This document shows positions 30,152-41,019 of a stretch of DNA of 64,000 nucleotides, piece by piece. Origin of the DNA: Candidatus Accumulibacter sp. ACC003 (lineage in GTDB: Bacteria > Pseudomonadota > Gammaproteobacteria > Burkholderiales > Rhodocyclaceae). The translations under genes were made by a program, and so were the position numbers. The stretch covers positions 434,001 to 498,000 of the forward strand of contig NZ_CAJQTX010000002.1 of the NCBI RefSeq assembly GCF_907163085.1, read 5' to 3'. The notes beneath the pieces are model-generated. The model had not been told where the DNA came from. It worked only from the letters and a program-made list of their open reading frames with translations, and made no database searches. Every line of letters begins with the position of its first letter. Position 1 is the first letter of the stretch.

Positions 30152-33100
30152 TTATGCTGCCTCCAGTTGCTTTTGCGTCGCCTGTTCGGTGAGCGCCCGG
30201 CGGTACTCGTGCGGCATGACCTTGACGAAGCTGGCACGATGTTTTGGCCAGTCATCGAGCAGTCGTCGTGCCTGCAGGCTGCCGGTAAAGCGATGATGCT
30301 TTTCGATCAGTCCCTTGAGCAGGACTTCGTCGATCACCCCGAGATGGCGAACGTCGACCCGGCCGTGCCCTTCAAGATCGTCACCGGCGTCGCTACCGAC
30401 GCGCGCGGCGAACTCCTCTTCGACCGGTTCGAGCGAAACCTGCGCCATATTGCAGCGCGACTCAAAGCTGCCGTCCTCGTCAATCACGTAGGCCACGCCA
30501 CCGGACATGCCGGCGGCAAAGTTGCGGCCGGTCATGCCGAGCACGACCACCGTGCCACCGGTCATGTACTCGCAGCCATGATCGCCGACCCCCTCGACCA
30601 CCGCCGTGGCGCCCGAGTTGCGAACGGCAAAGCGCTCGCCGGCAACGCCGGCAAAGAAGGCTTCACCTTCGGTGGCGCCGTATAGAACGGTGTTGCCGAC
30701 GATGATGTTGTGCAGGGCGTCGCCGCGAAAGCCGGAATTGGGATGAACGATGATCCGTCCACCCGACAGACCCTTGCCGACGTAGTCGTTGCCTTCACCG
30801 ACCAGATTGAGCGTCACGCCGCGCGCCAGGAAGGCGCCAAAGCTCTGCCCGGCGGTGCCGGTGAGACGAATGTCGATCGTCCCGTCAGGAAGTCCGGCGT
30901 GCCCGTAACGCTCGGCCAAGCGCCCCGAAAGCATCGCGCCGACGGTGCGGTTGATGTTCCGCACCGGCAAGTCGATGCTGACCTTGTGGCCACCTTCAAG
31001 CGCCGGTCTGGAGAGTTCGATCAGTTGCTGGTCGAGCGCGCGCTCGAGACCGTGATCCTGCGTCTGGCATTGGAAGACCGGCGTGTCGATCTGCACGGCG
31101 GGACGGCTGAAGACGCGGCTGTAGTCCAGCCCCTTGGCCTTCCAGTGCCTGATCCCCTTGCGCATGTCGAGCAGATCACAGCGACCGATCAAGTCGTTGA
31201 AGCTGCGGATGCCGATCTGCGCCATCAGCTCACGCAGCTCTTCGGCGACAAAGAAAAAGAAGTTCACGACGTGTTCGGGCTGTCCCGAGAAGCGCCGGCG
31301 AAGCACCGGATCCTGCGTGGCAACTCCCACCGGGCAGGTATTGAGGTGGCACTTGCGCATCATGATGCAACCTTCGACGACCAGCGGCGCGGTCGCAAAA
31401 CCGAACTCGTCGGCGCCGAGCAGCGCACCGATCAGGACGTCACGCCCGGTTTTCATCTGGCCGTCGACCTGCACCCGCACGCGTCCGCGCAGACGGTTGA
31501 TGACCAGCGTCTGCTGCGTCTCGGCGAGACCGAGTTCCCACGGCGAGCCGGCGTGCTTGATCGACGACTGTGGGCTGGCGCCGGTGCCGCCATCATGACC
31601 GGCGATCACCAGATGATCGGCCTTGGCCTTGGTGACGCCGGCGGCGACCGTTCCGACGCCAACTTCGGAGACCAGCTTGACGCTGACCGACGCCTTCGGG
31701 TTGGTGTTTTTCAGGTCGTGAATGAGTTGCGCCAGATCTTCGATCGAATAGATATCGTGGTGCGGCGGCGGCGAGATCAGGCCGACGCCGGGCACCGAGT
31801 GCCGCAGGAAGCCGATGTACTCGGAAACCTTGTGACCGGGCAGCTGACCGCCTTCGCCAGGCTTGGCGCCTTGCGCCATCTTGATCTGGATCTGGTCGGC
31901 GTTGACCAGATACTCGGTGGTCACCCCGAAACGCCCGGAAGCAACCTGCTTGATCGCCGAACGCAGGCTATCGCCAGCCTGTAACTGATAGTCACGTTCG
32001 ACGCGCGTCTTGCCAATGACGTCGGACAGTGTCTCGCCACCCGCAAGGACCTTGAAACGTGCCGGGTCTTCGCCACCTTCGCCGGTATTCGACTTGCCAC
32101 CGAGGCGGTTCATGGCGATCGCCAGCGTGCTGTGGGCTTCGGTCGAAATCGATCCGAGCGACATCGCACCGGTCGCAAAACGCTTGACGATTTCCTTGGC
32201 CGACTCAACTTCGTCGAGCGGCACGGCCGGCCCCGCGGCCTTGATCTCGAACAGGCCGCGTAGGGTCATATGGCGCTGCGTCTGATCGTTGATCAGCGCC
32301 GCGTATTCCTTGTACGTCTCGTATTTGCCGGTACGCGTCGAGTGCTGCAGCTTGGCGATCGTATCGGGCGTCCACATGTGCTCTTCACCACGCACCCGGT
32401 AGGCGTACTCGCCGCCGGCGTCGAGCATCGTCGCCAATACCGAATCGTCGCCGAAAGCCAGGCGGTGCAGGCCGATCGCTTCTTCCATGACATCGAAGAT
32501 GCCGATCCCTTCGACTTGCGTCGAGGTACCGGTGAAGTACGTGTCAACCAGCTTCTTCTGCAAACCGATGACTTCGAAAATCTGCGCGCCGGTGTAGGAC
32601 ATATAAGTCGAGATGCCCATCTTGGACATCACCTTGAGCAGCCCCTTGCCGACGCCCTTGATGAAGTGCTTGATCGCCTTGTCGCCCTTGGCAGCGTCGC
32701 CTCCCGCCAGATTCTGCAAGGTTTCCAGAGCCAGATAGGGATGCACCGCTTCGGCACCGTAGCCGGCAAGGACCGCAAAATGATGCGTTTCGCGTGCCGC
32801 GCCGGTTTCGACAACGAGTCCGACGCGCGTCCGCAGGCCCTTGGTGACCAGATGATGATGGACGGCGGAGGTGGCCAGCAAGGCCGGGATGGCGACGTGT
32901 TCGGCGTCGAACTTGCGGTCCGAGACGATCAGGATGCTCGATCCCTGGTGCACCCGGTCTTCGGCTTCCGCGCACAGCGAGGCCAGGCGCGCCTCGACGC
33001 CTTCGTTGCCCCAGGCCAGCGGATAACAGATGTCGAGTTCGGCCGAGTGAAACTTGTTGCCGGTGTAGCCGGCGATGCGCCGCAACTTCGCCATATTGTC

Positions 33101-34831
33101 GAAGTCGAGCACCGGCTGCGCCACCTCCAGACGATACGGCGGGTTGATTTCGTTGATCCCCAGCAGGTTCGGCTTCGGACCGATGAAGGATACCAGCGAC
33201 ATCACCAGTTGTTCGCGGATCGGATCGATCGGCGGATTGGTAACCTGTGCAAACAACTGCCGGAAGTAGTTGAACAGCGGCTTGCCGCGATTCGACAGAA
33301 CGGCCAGCGGCGAATCGTTGCCCATCGAGCCGGTCGCCTCCTCGCCGGAGGTGGCCATCGGTTCAAGGATGAACTTGATGTCTTCCTGGCTGTAACCGAA
33401 GGCCTGCTGCCGGTCGAGCAGCGACGCCGAGTAGCTGGCGGCCGGGACGCTGACCGGCGCCGGCAGTTCGTCGAGCTTGATGTTGATGCGGCTCAGCCAG
33501 TCCTGATACGGTTTGAGGCGCGACAGCGTGTCCTTGAGCTCGCGATCTTCGATGATACGTCCCTGCTCGAGGTCGATCAGGAACATCTTGCCGGGCTGCA
33601 GCCGCCATTTCTTGACGATCCGCTCCTCGGCAATCGGCAAGACCCCGGCTTCCGAAGCCATCACCACCAGATCGTCGTCGGTCACCAGGTAGCGCGCCGG
33701 CCGCAAGCCATTGCGGTCGAGCGTCGCGCCGATCTGGCGGCCATCGGTGAAGGCCACGGCGGCCGGGCCATCCCACGGCTCGATCATCGCCGCATGGTAC
33801 TTGTAGAAAGCGCTGCGTTTCGGGTCCATCAGCGTGTGCGACTCCCAGGCTTCGGGAATCATCATCATCATCGCGTGCGCCAGCGAGTAACCACCCATCA
33901 CCAGCAACTCGAGCGAATTGTCGAAGGCCGCCGAATCGGACTGCCCGGGATAAATCAGCGGCCAGATCTTTTCCAGATCGGCACCGAGCATCGGTGACGA
34001 GGTGCCCTTCTCGCGCGCGCGCATCCAGTTGTAGTTGCCGCGAACGGTGTTGATCTCGCCATTGTGCGCGATCATCCGGTACGGGTGGGCAAGCTGCCAG
34101 GTCGGAAAGGTGTTGGTCGAAAAACGCTGGTGGACCAGGGCCATGGCAGAAATACAGCACGGATCCTGCAGGTCAGCGTAGTAATCACCAACCTGAGTGG
34201 CCAGCAGCAGCCCCTTGTAAACCACCGTTCGCGCCGACATCGACGGCTGGTAGAACTCCTTGCTGTGCTTCAGGCCCAGCGCCAGGATGGCATTGGCGGC
34301 GCTGCGGCGAATCGTGTAGAGCTTGCGCTCGAGCGCGTCGGTGACCATGATGTCCGGTCCACGACCGATGAACAGCTGCCGTATCACCGGCTCACGCGCT
34401 CGCACCACGGGCGACATCGGCAGCTCGCGGTCAACCGGAACGTCGCGCCAGCCAAGAACCACCTGGCCTTCGCGGCGCACGGCCCGCTCCATCTCTTCCT
34501 GGCAGGCCAGGCGCGAAGCCGACTCTTGCGGCAGGAATACCATGCCGACACCGTAGTCGCCGGCGGGCGGTAGACGCACGCCCTGCTTGGCCATCTCGGC
34601 GCGAAAGTAGTCGTCGGGAATCTGGATCAGAATGCCGGCACCGTCGCCCATCAGCGGGTCGGCGCCCACCGCACCACGGTGATCCAGGTTCCTCAGGATC
34701 AACAAGCCCTGCTCGATGATCGAGTGACTCTTCTTGCCCCGAATGTGGGCGACAAAACCGACACCACAGGCGTCGTGCTCGTTGGCTGGGTCGTAAAGCC
34801 CCTGCCGTTCAGGTATTGCCGAATCGATCAC
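30152..34831 (-). CDS. gltB: Glutamate synthase large subunit
   Basis: Ferredoxin-like/NADPH glutamate synthase alpha subunit, converting glutamine and 2-oxoglutarate to two glutamates in ammonium assimilation. The 1559-residue product has a short propeptide ending before [11 protein letters not shown], whose Cys22 is the Ntn-amidotransferase nucleophile. A central domain and an FMN-binding barrel follow ([18 protein letters not shown]). The 3Fe-4S cysteines lie in [19 protein letters not shown], and a C-terminal beta-helix GXGXG domain closes the chain. The start is GTG 34831 behind a GAGGA site. It forms an operon with gltD and has a consensus-like promoter about 110 bases upstream. Confidence 0.97.
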   Translation of the reverse strand: MIDSAIPERQGLYDPANEHDACGVGFVAHIRGKKSHSIIEQGLLILRNLDHRGAVGADPLMGDGAGILIQIPDDYFRAEMAKQGVRLPPAGDYGVGMVFLPQESASRLACQEEMERAVRREGQVVLGWRDVPVDRELPMSPVVRAREPVIRQLFIGRGPDIMVTDALERKLYTIRRSAANAILALGLKHSKEFYQPSMSARTVVYKGLLLATQVGDYYADLQDPCCISAMALVHQRFSTNTFPTWQLAHPYRMIAHNGEINTVRGNYNWMRAREKGTSSPMLGADLEKIWPLIYPGQSDSAAFDNSLELLVMGGYSLAHAMMMMIPEAWESHTLMDPKRSAFYKYHAAMIEPWDGPAAVAFTDGRQIGATLDRNGLRPARYLVTDDDLVVMASEAGVLPIAEERIVKKWRLQPGKMFLIDLEQGRIIEDRELKDTLSRLKPYQDWLSRINIKLDELPAPVSVPAASYSASLLDRQQAFGYSQEDIKFILEPMATSGEEATGSMGNDSPLAVLSNRGKPLFNYFRQLFAQVTNPPIDPIREQLVMSLVSFIGPKPNLLGINEINPPYRLEVAQPVLDFDNMAKLRRIAGYTGNKFHSAELDICYPLAWGNEGVEARLASLCAEAEDRVHQGSSILIVSDRKFDAEHVAIPALLATSAVHHHLVTKGLRTRVGLVVETGAARETHHFAVLAGYGAEAVHPYLALETLQNLAGGDAAKGDKAIKHFIKGVGKGLLKVMSKMGISTYMSYTGAQIFEVIGLQKKLVDTYFTGTSTQVEGIGIFDVMEEAIGLHRLAFGDDSVLATMLDAGGEYAYRVRGEEHMWTPDTIAKLQHSTRTGKYETYKEYAALINDQTQRHMTLRGLFEIKAAGPAVPLDEVESAKEIVKRFATGAMSLGSISTEAHSTLAIAMNRLGGKSNTGEGGEDPARFKVLAGGETLSDVIGKTRVERDYQLQAGDSLRSAIKQVASGRFGVTTEYLVNADQIQIKMAQGAKPGEGGQLPGHKVSEYIGFLRHSVPGVGLISPPPHHDIYSIEDLAQLIHDLKNTNPKASVSVKLVSEVGVGTVAAGVTKAKADHLVIAGHDGGTGASPQSSIKHAGSPWELGLAETQQTLVINRLRGRVRVQVDGQMKTGRDVLIGALLGADEFGFATAPLVVEGCIMMRKCHLNTCPVGVATQDPVLRRRFSGQPEHVVNFFFFVAEELRELMAQIGIRSFNDLIGRCDLLDMRKGIRHWKAKGLDYSRVFSRPAVQIDTPVFQCQTQDHGLERALDQQLIELSRPALEGGHKVSIDLPVRNINRTVGAMLSGRLAERYGHAGLPDGTIDIRLTGTAGQSFGAFLARGVTLNLVGEGNDYVGKGLSGGRIIVHPNSGFRGDALHNIIVGNTVLYGATEGEAFFAGVAGERFAVRNSGATAVVEGVGDHGCEYMTGGTVVVLGMTGRNFAAGMSGGVAYVIDEDGSFESRCNMAQVSLEPVEEEFAARVGSDAGDDLEGHGRVDVRHLGVIDEVLLKGLIEKHHRFTGSLQARRLLDDWPKHRASFVKVMPHEYRRALTEQATQKQLEAA

Positions 34832-34937
34832 GCTCGAATCCTCACAAAACTAACATGCATGGCAACCGGTAAACTCGACCGGAAATGTCGCAGCAGCCGG
34901 CGCGAAGCCGGTCGACGGGCCACTTTAGGGACCCGCG

Positions 34938-34966
34938 ACTATACCCTGAAACCCTCGCGCATTCAA
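34938..34966 (-). promoter_or_regulatory. Sigma-70 promoter of gltBD
   Basis: On the minus strand a TTGAAT -35 box (34961-34966) and a TATAGT -10 box (34938-34943) are separated by exactly 17 bp. The predicted start gives a leader of about 100 bases before the gltB GTG. Confidence 0.65.
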
Positions 34967-35312
34967 CATGCTGCGTTGCACCAAGGGAGTGCACCAGGGC
35001 GCCGCGCGAGCACCGAAAAGAAGCATTCGAGGCCCGTCCGCGACACCATGCTGCACGCCCTCAGCAGACAAGTGAGTGAAAGCAAACTTCGTGCCCTTTT
35101 TTTGACGAGTTGCCCAGCCAGCACCGGACACGACCAGCGGGGGCTCGGCAGCCGCCTGCCGGCGGCGGTCGAGGGCCTCAATCGAGCGCCGGCAGCACCT
35201 TTTTCAAGCGCAGCGCCGGTGCTGAAGTCCGCGATAAGCTTGTGGTAAGCTGCGAGCGCAAGGGACTTGGCGGGGGCGGCTTGCCGACAAGACCAAAAAT
35301 CAGAGGAGGCTT
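34967..35312. other. Intergenic region between gltB and pntA
   Basis: About 350 bases between the divergent gltB promoter and the pntA leader ORF. A weak CTGAAG...TAAGCT pair (35222-35251, with an extended TGG before the -10) could be the pntA promoter. Nothing else could be supported; the open frames here lack ribosome-binding sites and recognisable sequence. Confidence 0.4.
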
Positions 35313-35420
35313 GTGTGGCGTCGCGTGGCTGAGAGGGCTTCGGCGACCGTTTGCTCGTTCGACGCTGGCGATTATTTTTGTGGGAGGCGGGTTCCGCGAG
35401 TTGCGGGCCTTTTTTTTTGA
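35313..35420 (+). CDS. Possible 35-residue leader peptide upstream of pntA
   Basis: A short ORF starting at GTG 35313, directly after the strong ribosome-binding site AGAGGAGG (35302-35309). It encodes MWRRVAERASATVCSFDAG and continues to a GLFF end; the TGA at 35418-35420 lies at the end of a nine-T run. The last codons therefore overlap a terminator-like hairpin (35389-35418), and pntA begins 36 bases later. This is the layout of an attenuation leader. It has no run of one amino acid that would name an obvious signal. It might also be chance. Confidence 0.4.
   Translation: MWRRVAERASATVCSFDAGDYFCGRRVPRVAGLFF
35389..35418 (+). terminator. Terminator-like hairpin with T9 run in the pntA leader
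   Basis: CCGC (35394-35397) pairs with GCGG (35403-35406) over GAGTT; the stem can continue through an internal loop to GG/CC, and nine T follow (35410-35418). It lies within the last codons of the leader ORF and 39 bases ahead of pntA. The stem is short, so strength is uncertain. Confidence 0.45.
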
Positions 35421-35456
35421 ACACAGGCACTAACGAGACAAGTAATGGAGGACTGA

Positions 35457-37049
35457 ATGCCGCTAACAATCGGAGTTCCCAAAGAGACTGCTGACGGAGA
35501 AAAGCGCGTCGCCACCGTACCGGAGGTCGTCGAGAAACTGAAAAAACTGGGGTTTGCAGTTCTCGTCGAAGCCGGCGCGGGTGAGGCCGCGACGGTTTCG
35601 GACGACGCCTACCGCGCCGCTGGCGCCGAAGTCGTCGACGGAGCCGCTGCCCTGTGGTCGGCTTCGGACATCATTTTCAAGGTCCGCGGACCATCGCTGG
35701 AAGAAGTCGCTCTGCTGCGTGAGGGTAGCACGCTGGTGAGTTTCATCTGGCCGGCGCAGAATCCTGAACTGCTGCAGCAGCTGGCAGACCGCAAGGTCAC
35801 CGTGCTGGCTATCGACGCGCTGCCGCGCATGCTGAGCCGCGCCCAGAAGATGGACGCGCTGACCTCCCAGGCTGGCGTCGCCGGCTACCGCGCCGTGGTC
35901 GAGGCCGCCAACGCCTTCGACCGCTTCTTTAACGGACAGATCACGGCTGCCGGCAAGGTGCAGCCGGCCAAGGTCTTCATCGCCGGTGCCGGCGTCGCTG
36001 GCTTGGCCGCGATTGGTACGGCAGCCAGCCTCGGCGCCATTGTCCGCGCCAATGACACGCGTGCCGAGGTGGCCGATCAGGTCGTCTCGCTGGGCGGCGA
36101 ATTCGTCAAGGTCGATTACGAGGAAGAGGGCTCCGGCGGGGGCGGTTACGCGAAAGTGATGAGTGAAGGTTTCCAGCAGGCCCAGCGGGCGATGTACGCC
36201 AAGCAGGCCCGCGAGGTGGACATCATCATTACCACCGCGCTGATCCCCGGCAAGCCCGCGCCGAAGCTGATCACCGCCGAAATGGTGCAGTCGATGAAAG
36301 CCGGTAGCGTCATCGTCGACATGGCGGCCGAGCAGGGCGGCAACTGCGAGCTTACCGAACCGGGGCGGGTCGTCGTCAAGCACGGCGTCACCATCATCGG
36401 CTACACCGACCTGGTCAGCCGTCTGGCGAAGCAGTCGTCGACGCTGTACGCCACCAACCTGTTTCGCCTGAGCGAAGAGCTTTGCAAGACCAAGGATGGC
36501 CTCATCGACGTCAATATGGATGACGAAGCGATCCGCGGCCTGACGGTCATCAAGGAAGGCGAGATCACCTGGCCGCCACCAGCGCCCAAGGTGTCGGCCG
36601 CACCGGCGAAACCAGCGGCTGCCAAAGCCGCTCCCACGGCAGCGAAGTCGCATGGTCACGGCGGCGTCAGCGAGCCTTCCTCCATCAAGAAAGCGGCGGT
36701 GGTCTTCGGCGTCGCGGCACTGTTCTTCGGGCTTATCGGCGCCGGCGCGCCGCCGACCTTCCTGGCCCACTTCACGGTCTTCGTACTCGCCTGCTTCATT
36801 GGCTACATGGTGGTCTGGAACGTCAAACCGGCGTTGCATACGCCGCTGATGAGCGTCACCAACGCGATCAGCAGCATCATCGCCATCGGTGCGCTGGTCC
36901 AAATCGCGCCGCCGGTCGATGGCTTGAACCTCGACCGTCCCGACGGCTGGATAAGAGTCCTGGCGATCCTCGCCATGATCCTGGCGACCGTCAACATGTT
37001 CGGTGGTTTCGCCGTAACCCAGCGCATGCTGGCAATGTTCCGCAAATAG
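35457..37049 (+). CDS. pntA: NAD(P) transhydrogenase subunit alpha
   Basis: Proton-translocating transhydrogenase subunit that exchanges hydride between NADH and NADP+ at the inner membrane. The 530-residue product is the full-length single-chain form. The N-terminal NAD(H)-binding domain I starts [19 protein letters not shown] and has a Rossmann motif [14 protein letters not shown]. An Ala/Pro/Lys linker lies around residues 385-405, and about four membrane helices follow from residue 415. The start follows GGAGG by about seven bases. The pntB gene follows 12 bases after its stop. The pntA leader carries a small ORF and hairpin that may regulate the operon. Confidence 0.97.
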   Translation: MPLTIGVPKETADGEKRVATVPEVVEKLKKLGFAVLVEAGAGEAATVSDDAYRAAGAEVVDGAAALWSASDIIFKVRGPSLEEVALLREGSTLVSFIWPAQNPELLQQLADRKVTVLAIDALPRMLSRAQKMDALTSQAGVAGYRAVVEAANAFDRFFNGQITAAGKVQPAKVFIAGAGVAGLAAIGTAASLGAIVRANDTRAEVADQVVSLGGEFVKVDYEEEGSGGGGYAKVMSEGFQQAQRAMYAKQAREVDIIITTALIPGKPAPKLITAEMVQSMKAGSVIVDMAAEQGGNCELTEPGRVVVKHGVTIIGYTDLVSRLAKQSSTLYATNLFRLSEELCKTKDGLIDVNMDDEAIRGLTVIKEGEITWPPPAPKVSAAPAKPAAAKAAPTAAKSHGHGGVSEPSSIKKAAVVFGVAALFFGLIGAGAPPTFLAHFTVFVLACFIGYMVVWNVKPALHTPLMSVTNAISSIIAIGALVQIAPPVDGLNLDRPDGWIRVLAILAMILATVNMFGGFAVTQRMLAMFRK

Positions 37050-37061
37050 GAGTTGATGAAC

Positions 37062-38474
37062 ATGTCTCAAAGCTTGGCAACTGTCTCCTATATCGGAGCG
37101 ACAATCCTCTTCATCCTCTGCCTTGGCGGCCTCAGCAACCAGGAAACGGCCCGCCGCGGCAACCTCTACGGCATGGTCGGCATGGGCATCGCCGTTCTGG
37201 CAACGGTCTTTGGCCCGCAGGTGAGCTCCAGCGCCTACGCGTGGATCATTGCGGCGATGCTGATCGGCGCCAACATCGGCCTCTATGCGGCACGCACCGT
37301 ACAGATGACGCAGATGCCCGAACTGGTCGCGCTGATGCACAGCATGGTCGGTCTCGCAGCGATGTTCGTCGGTTTCGCCAACTACATCGACCCGGCCGCG
37401 TCAGCACACCTGAGCGGCGCTGAACATTCGATCCACGATGTCGAAATCTACGTCGGCATTCTGATCGGCGCGGTAACCTTCTCGGGCTCAATCGTCGCTT
37501 TCGGCAAGCTGTCGGGCAAGATTTCCGGCAATCCGCTGATCCTGCCCGCGCGCCAGGGGCTCAACCTCCTCGGTCTGCTGGTGGTCGTTTTTTGCGGATG
37601 GCTGTTTCTGCACACCGACTCGACCAGCGCCGGCGTGATGTACCTGATCGTAATGACCATCGTCGCCCTGGCCTTTGGCGTGCACATGGTGATGGCCATC
37701 GGTGGCGCCGACATGCCGGTGGTGGTCTCGATGCTCAACAGCTACTCGGGTTGGGCGGCAGCGGCAACCGGCTTCATGCTCTCCAATGACCTGTTGATCG
37801 TCACCGGCGCTCTGGTCGGTTCGAGTGGTGCGATTCTCTCGTACATCATGTGTGCGGCGATGAATCGCCACTTCCTCAGCGTCATCTCCGGCGGCTTTGG
37901 CACCAGCGGCGGAACGCCAGCGGCTGGCGACGGCCAACCAGCCGGCGAGGTGCAACCGATCCTGGCGCAGGAAACCGCCGAGTTGCTGCTCGACGCCAAG
38001 AACGTGATTATCATTCCAGGCTACGGGATGGCTGTCGCGCAAGCCCAGCACACGGTCTACGAGATCACTCGCCTGCTCCGCGACAAGGGCGTCAACGTCC
38101 GCTTCGGCATCCACCCGGTTGCCGGCCGCATGCCTGGCCACATGAACGTCCTGCTCGCCGAAGCCAAGGTCCCCTACGACATCGTTCTTGAAATGGACGA
38201 GCTCAACGAGGACTTCCCGAAGACCGACGTGGCGATGGTCATTGGCGCCAACGACATCGTCAACCCGGGAGCGCAGGACGACCCGAACAGCCCGATCGCC
38301 GGCATGCCGGTACTCGAAGCGTGGAAGGCCGCGACGTCGATCGTCATGAAGCGCAGCATGGCTTCAGGCTACGCCGGAGTGGACAATCCGCTGTTCTACA
38401 AGGACAACAACCGCATGCTCTTCGGCGACGCGAAAAAGATGCTCGACGAAGTGCTGGTGGCGATGAAAGCCTGA
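37062..38474 (+). CDS. pntB: NAD(P) transhydrogenase subunit beta
   Basis: Second subunit of the membrane transhydrogenase. The 470-residue product has about nine membrane helices in its first 260 residues, then the NADP(H)-binding domain III ([16 protein letters not shown], then [21 protein letters not shown] and [16 protein letters not shown]). The ATG at 37062 is preferred because AGGAG (37048-37052) is nine bases away; the ATG at 37056 is too close and the TTG at 37053 overlaps the site. A strong terminator 36 bases downstream closes the pntAB operon. Confidence 0.96.
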   Translation: MSQSLATVSYIGATILFILCLGGLSNQETARRGNLYGMVGMGIAVLATVFGPQVSSSAYAWIIAAMLIGANIGLYAARTVQMTQMPELVALMHSMVGLAAMFVGFANYIDPAASAHLSGAEHSIHDVEIYVGILIGAVTFSGSIVAFGKLSGKISGNPLILPARQGLNLLGLLVVVFCGWLFLHTDSTSAGVMYLIVMTIVALAFGVHMVMAIGGADMPVVVSMLNSYSGWAAAATGFMLSNDLLIVTGALVGSSGAILSYIMCAAMNRHFLSVISGGFGTSGGTPAAGDGQPAGEVQPILAQETAELLLDAKNVIIIPGYGMAVAQAQHTVYEITRLLRDKGVNVRFGIHPVAGRMPGHMNVLLAEAKVPYDIVLEMDELNEDFPKTDVAMVIGANDIVNPGAQDDPNSPIAGMPVLEAWKAATSIVMKRSMASGYAGVDNPLFYKDNNRMLFGDAKKMLDEVLVAMKA

Positions 38475-38507
38475 TCGCCGCACGCCAGCTAGCCAGCTAA
38501 ACAGCTG

Positions 38508-38540
38508 ACACAACGCCCGCAGCCGCGGGCGTTGTCTTTT
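38508..38540 (+). terminator. Rho-independent terminator of pntAB
   Basis: ACAACGCCCGC (38510-38520) and GCGGGCGTTGT (38525-38535) form a perfect 11-bp stem with an AGCC loop, followed by CTTTT. Confidence 0.85.
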
Positions 38541-38560
38541 CCGGGGCAAGAAGAAGCACG

Positions 38561-38614
38561 GCCAGCGGTCCTGGCGCCGCGTGCCAGCGGTCCTGGCGCC
38601 GCGTGCCAGCGGTC
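38561..38614. repeat. 22-bp tandem repeat, about 2.5 copies
   Basis: GCCAGCGGTCCTGGCGCCGC plus GT is repeated at 38561-38582 and 38583-38604, with a partial third copy to 38614. It lies between the pntAB terminator and the transposon nest. The rest of 38541-38822 shows nothing else. Confidence 0.8.
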
Positions 38615-38841
38615 AACGCGCTGCCGACGGCGAACGCTGGGCGTGTCGACGACGCCGCCAGCGCACTATCGAGGGAACATTCTCAAACCGCGCGGCGACT
38701 TTCACGGCATCGAAGGCCAGCGCTGAAGCATGACTGCGCCAGCCCAGTACTGGCAAGGCGTTGCGGTGGGCAGGCAAAAAAGGTTTCGCACAAGGGAGCT
38801 AGACAGCCGGGGGGACTTCTGGCAGGATAGGTGGAGGGTCA

Positions 38842-39205
38842 TTGGTCCACGTTTCAGCCGGAGGTATCGTGGTGGTTGCAACGAGCGAAGGGGAGTGGGT
38901 GCACTGCGGTCGCGTATTCAGCGCCGCGGAGATCGCCGAGGTGTGCGGGACGGTGGCGTGGCTGCCGGGATTGGCGCGCAAGGAGTTGGCGGCGACGGTC
39001 TGCGAGCACCTGGGGTGGACCACTCTGACAGGGACGGCGAAGATCAGCGCCTGCCTGGAGTTTCTGGAGCGTTTGCAGGCGGCCGGGCTGCTGACACTGC
39101 CGGCGATAAGGCCGTCGTCAGCACGCCGTTGCGCGCCGCCCGCGGCACCCGTAGATACGGTCACCGGGGAGCTTCCCGTGCACTGCGCCCTGTCGGCACT
39201 CGCAC
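38842..39205 (+). pseudogene. DUF4338 (DruA-like) protein, N-terminal piece, interrupted
   Basis: About 121 codons of the 5' part of a DUF4338-type gene. It starts at TTG 38842 just inside the transposon's left repeat, whose GGAGGG may serve as the ribosome-binding site. It reads a helical domain with AEVCGTVAWLPGLARKELAA and LEFLERLQAAGLL. Its frame runs up to SALAPR and then stops inside the inserted element. The sequence continues beyond the insertion at 41114 with ALAPVCLEVVRDAALVAQWD, so the join through the duplicated target GCACTCGCAC is exact. Confidence 0.7.
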
Positions 39206-39232
39206 CACGGTAAATTTGTTCTCGTGCCGGGA

Positions 39233-39982
39233 TCAAGGTGATACGTGGCCTGTAGAATTTTTGGTCATGCGCAGGTAGTCGAAGACCAATCGGATGTTGC
39301 GGTTGAGGTGGCGCATTTTTTCGGAAATGCTGGTTTTGCCGTCGGAGAAGTGGTGCAGGATTCCGACGGCAAAGCGGCGCAGGCGTGACATGTTCTCGGG
39401 TCCGTAACCAGTCCGAATACGGCTACGGTCCTCGTCGTAGTTCCAGTCGATGACGTAGTGACAGCGGTTCTCTATCGACCAATGGCCGCGATTGATGGCG
39501 AGGATTTGCTGTGGGCTGGCCTGTTCTGGAGGGCGACTGGTGATCCCGAGAGCGATTTCGTGCGTCCGCTTGCCGCTCTTCTTGTGCAGCACTTCGCGCT
39601 CGATCAAGAACACCTGGCCGACATACGGGAAGTCGAGATAGGCGTTGAGGGCATTGCTGCACCAAATACGCCGAGTCTCGATCCGACCATGGTCAGGTGG
39701 CGAAACCGCCACGAAGTCTGCCCCCTTCCGATCCTGGAAGAGGAGCGCGATATCGGCTTGCAGTGTTGGCTGATTGCCTTTGACCGTGAAGTGATAGTGC
39801 GCCTTGCGCTCCACCAGGTAGGTCGCCAGCTTGCGCTGTGTCAGTAGCGCGTCGGCGGTGATGTCCTTGCCCTGAATATCGATCGCATCGAGCAGGGGTA
39901 TGAACATCCCGATTTCATTGGTCTGCTTGAGCTCGTCCCCGCCATTTACGGGCAAGGTGCCGACTTTTTTTGGGTGTGACAC
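39233..39982 (-). CDS. ISAs1-family transposase, C-terminal part (in -1 frame relative to the N-terminal part)
   Basis: Continues the transposase begun at 41019. It reads KKVGTLPVNGGDELKQTNEIG, then DITADALLTQRKLATYL with the second catalytic Asp, and HWSIENRCHYVIDWNYDEDRSR with the catalytic Glu. It ends at VFDYLRMTKNSTGHVSP. There is no proper start codon at the beginning of this frame in the position the family requires; it overlaps the upstream frame by 37 bases. A single -1 slip on A-AAA-AAG (39966-39972) would produce the family sequence QKKVGTLPV without gap. The alternative is a one-base deletion that inactivates the element. Confidence 0.8.
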   Translation of the reverse strand: MSHPKKVGTLPVNGGDELKQTNEIGMFIPLLDAIDIQGKDITADALLTQRKLATYLVERKAHYHFTVKGNQPTLQADIALLFQDRKGADFVAVSPPDHGRIETRRIWCSNALNAYLDFPYVGQVFLIEREVLHKKSGKRTHEIALGITSRPPEQASPQQILAINRGHWSIENRCHYVIDWNYDEDRSRIRTGYGPENMSRLRRFAVGILHHFSDGKTSISEKMRHLNRNIRLVFDYLRMTKNSTGHVSP

Positions 39983-41019
39983 ACGCCGGTCTGATGCCCG
40001 ACCACGCTCATGATGTGTGCTTGCTGACCGTGCTCGTCATGGGCATTGCGCATGGTCTTGCCGTCGACCGCCAGACTGGGGTCGTCTTGAGCATAGGCCT
40101 TGTTCCACTGCTGACACGCTTGATCGAGCGCCATGGGATCGACACGGATCAGGACGTCACGAATGATGAACTCGCTGGGTACGCGGTAAACGCCCTTCTC
40201 GCGACGACAGCGGAAACGCTCGCGTGCTTTCGGTGTGAGGTCTTTGGCCCACCCGGCGATGGCTTTGTAGCCCCGCATTCCGCACAAGACCGCCGCCGTG
40301 GCGATGGCCAGAACGGCAGGAAGGGGGTGACGCCTTCCTTGCGCGCGCCGCGGGTCGGCGATGCCGGCAAAGAAATCGGGAAGCGTGCGCATCTGTTCGG
40401 CGGTGAGCATCATCCTGGGCGCTCCTGTGCGATAGCGGGGGTTGAGTATCGAGCGGGAAAGTTGGCCGCGAGCGTCCGCCTGCAAGGGGCGAACAAAGAC
40501 AACTTTGGGCGACGTCGGGTGGGCGCTGTAGCCTTCTCGGGTGCGGCGAAAGCCTTGCGTCAGCCCCAGAGGCGTCCAGTTCGCGGCGCGATAGACGGTC
40601 CCCTGGAAGCGCGAGGGGTCCACAAAGGTCTCCAGCAGTAACAGCGGCTTCCCGAAATGCGCCTGCCAATCCTCGGCGACCCGTCGCTCGCACAGCGAGA
40701 GCACCTTGGAGCCGAGATTGGGGTAATGCCAATCGGGAAGGATCAGAAAGCGACTGTTGTTGGCGACCAGGCCCAAGCGATCGTACTGATGCCGATAGTC
40801 CCAGCCGATCCAGCGGTCACGAACGCCGCATTTCCAGGCCGCCGCAGAGAAACTCAGCAGGGCCGTCCACTTTTCGCCGTAGGTGGCCACGTACCAAAGC
40901 GTGTGCCCGATCTTCGCCAGGTCGCCCAGGTAGTGATGCTCTGCCATCAACTCCCGATAGCGAGCCTCTTCGCTCTTGCCCACCAAGCGAACACGCAATG
41001 CACCAAGAACGCTTTCCAT
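39946..41019 (-). CDS. DUF4338 domain fused to ISAs1-family transposase N-terminal part
   Basis: A 357-residue frame. Residues 1 to about 190 are a DUF4338 domain (RYRELMAEHHYLGDL, DRWIGWDYRHQYDRL, VANNSRFLILP and LLLETFVDPSRFQGT), the domain that defines DruA of the Druantia phage-defence system. From about residue 200 it becomes an ISAs1 (H-repeat type) transposase: RTLPDFFAGIADPRRAQGRRH, then SLAVDGKTMRNA with the first catalytic Asp. The frame ends seven residues after a run of seven A, where the transposase continues in the -1 frame. The fusion suggests that the DUF4338 domain serves transposition here. The start ATG 41019 lies about 95 bases inside the element. Confidence 0.82.
   Translation of the reverse strand: MESVLGALRVRLVGKSEEARYRELMAEHHYLGDLAKIGHTLWYVATYGEKWTALLSFSAAAWKCGVRDRWIGWDYRHQYDRLGLVANNSRFLILPDWHYPNLGSKVLSLCERRVAEDWQAHFGKPLLLLETFVDPSRFQGTVYRAANWTPLGLTQGFRRTREGYSAHPTSPKVVFVRPLQADARGQLSRSILNPRYRTGAPRMMLTAEQMRTLPDFFAGIADPRRAQGRRHPLPAVLAIATAAVLCGMRGYKAIAGWAKDLTPKARERFRCRREKGVYRVPSEFIIRDVLIRVDPMALDQACQQWNKAYAQDDPSLAVDGKTMRNAHDEHGQQAHIMSVVGHQTGVCHTQKKSAPCP

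Noticed and set aside
32270-33997. A 575-codon open frame opposite gltB
   Set aside because: Antisense shadow of a confident gene; no ribosome-binding site and no protein-like pattern.
35230-35425. 6S RNA or another known small RNA before pntA
   Set aside because: The long bulged hairpin of 6S RNA could not be drawn, and the strong ribosome-binding site with a short ORF fits a leader peptide better.
35463-37340. A 625-codon minus-strand open frame opposite pntA
   Set aside because: Antisense shadow of pntA running into pntB; composition is atypical and no family is recognised.
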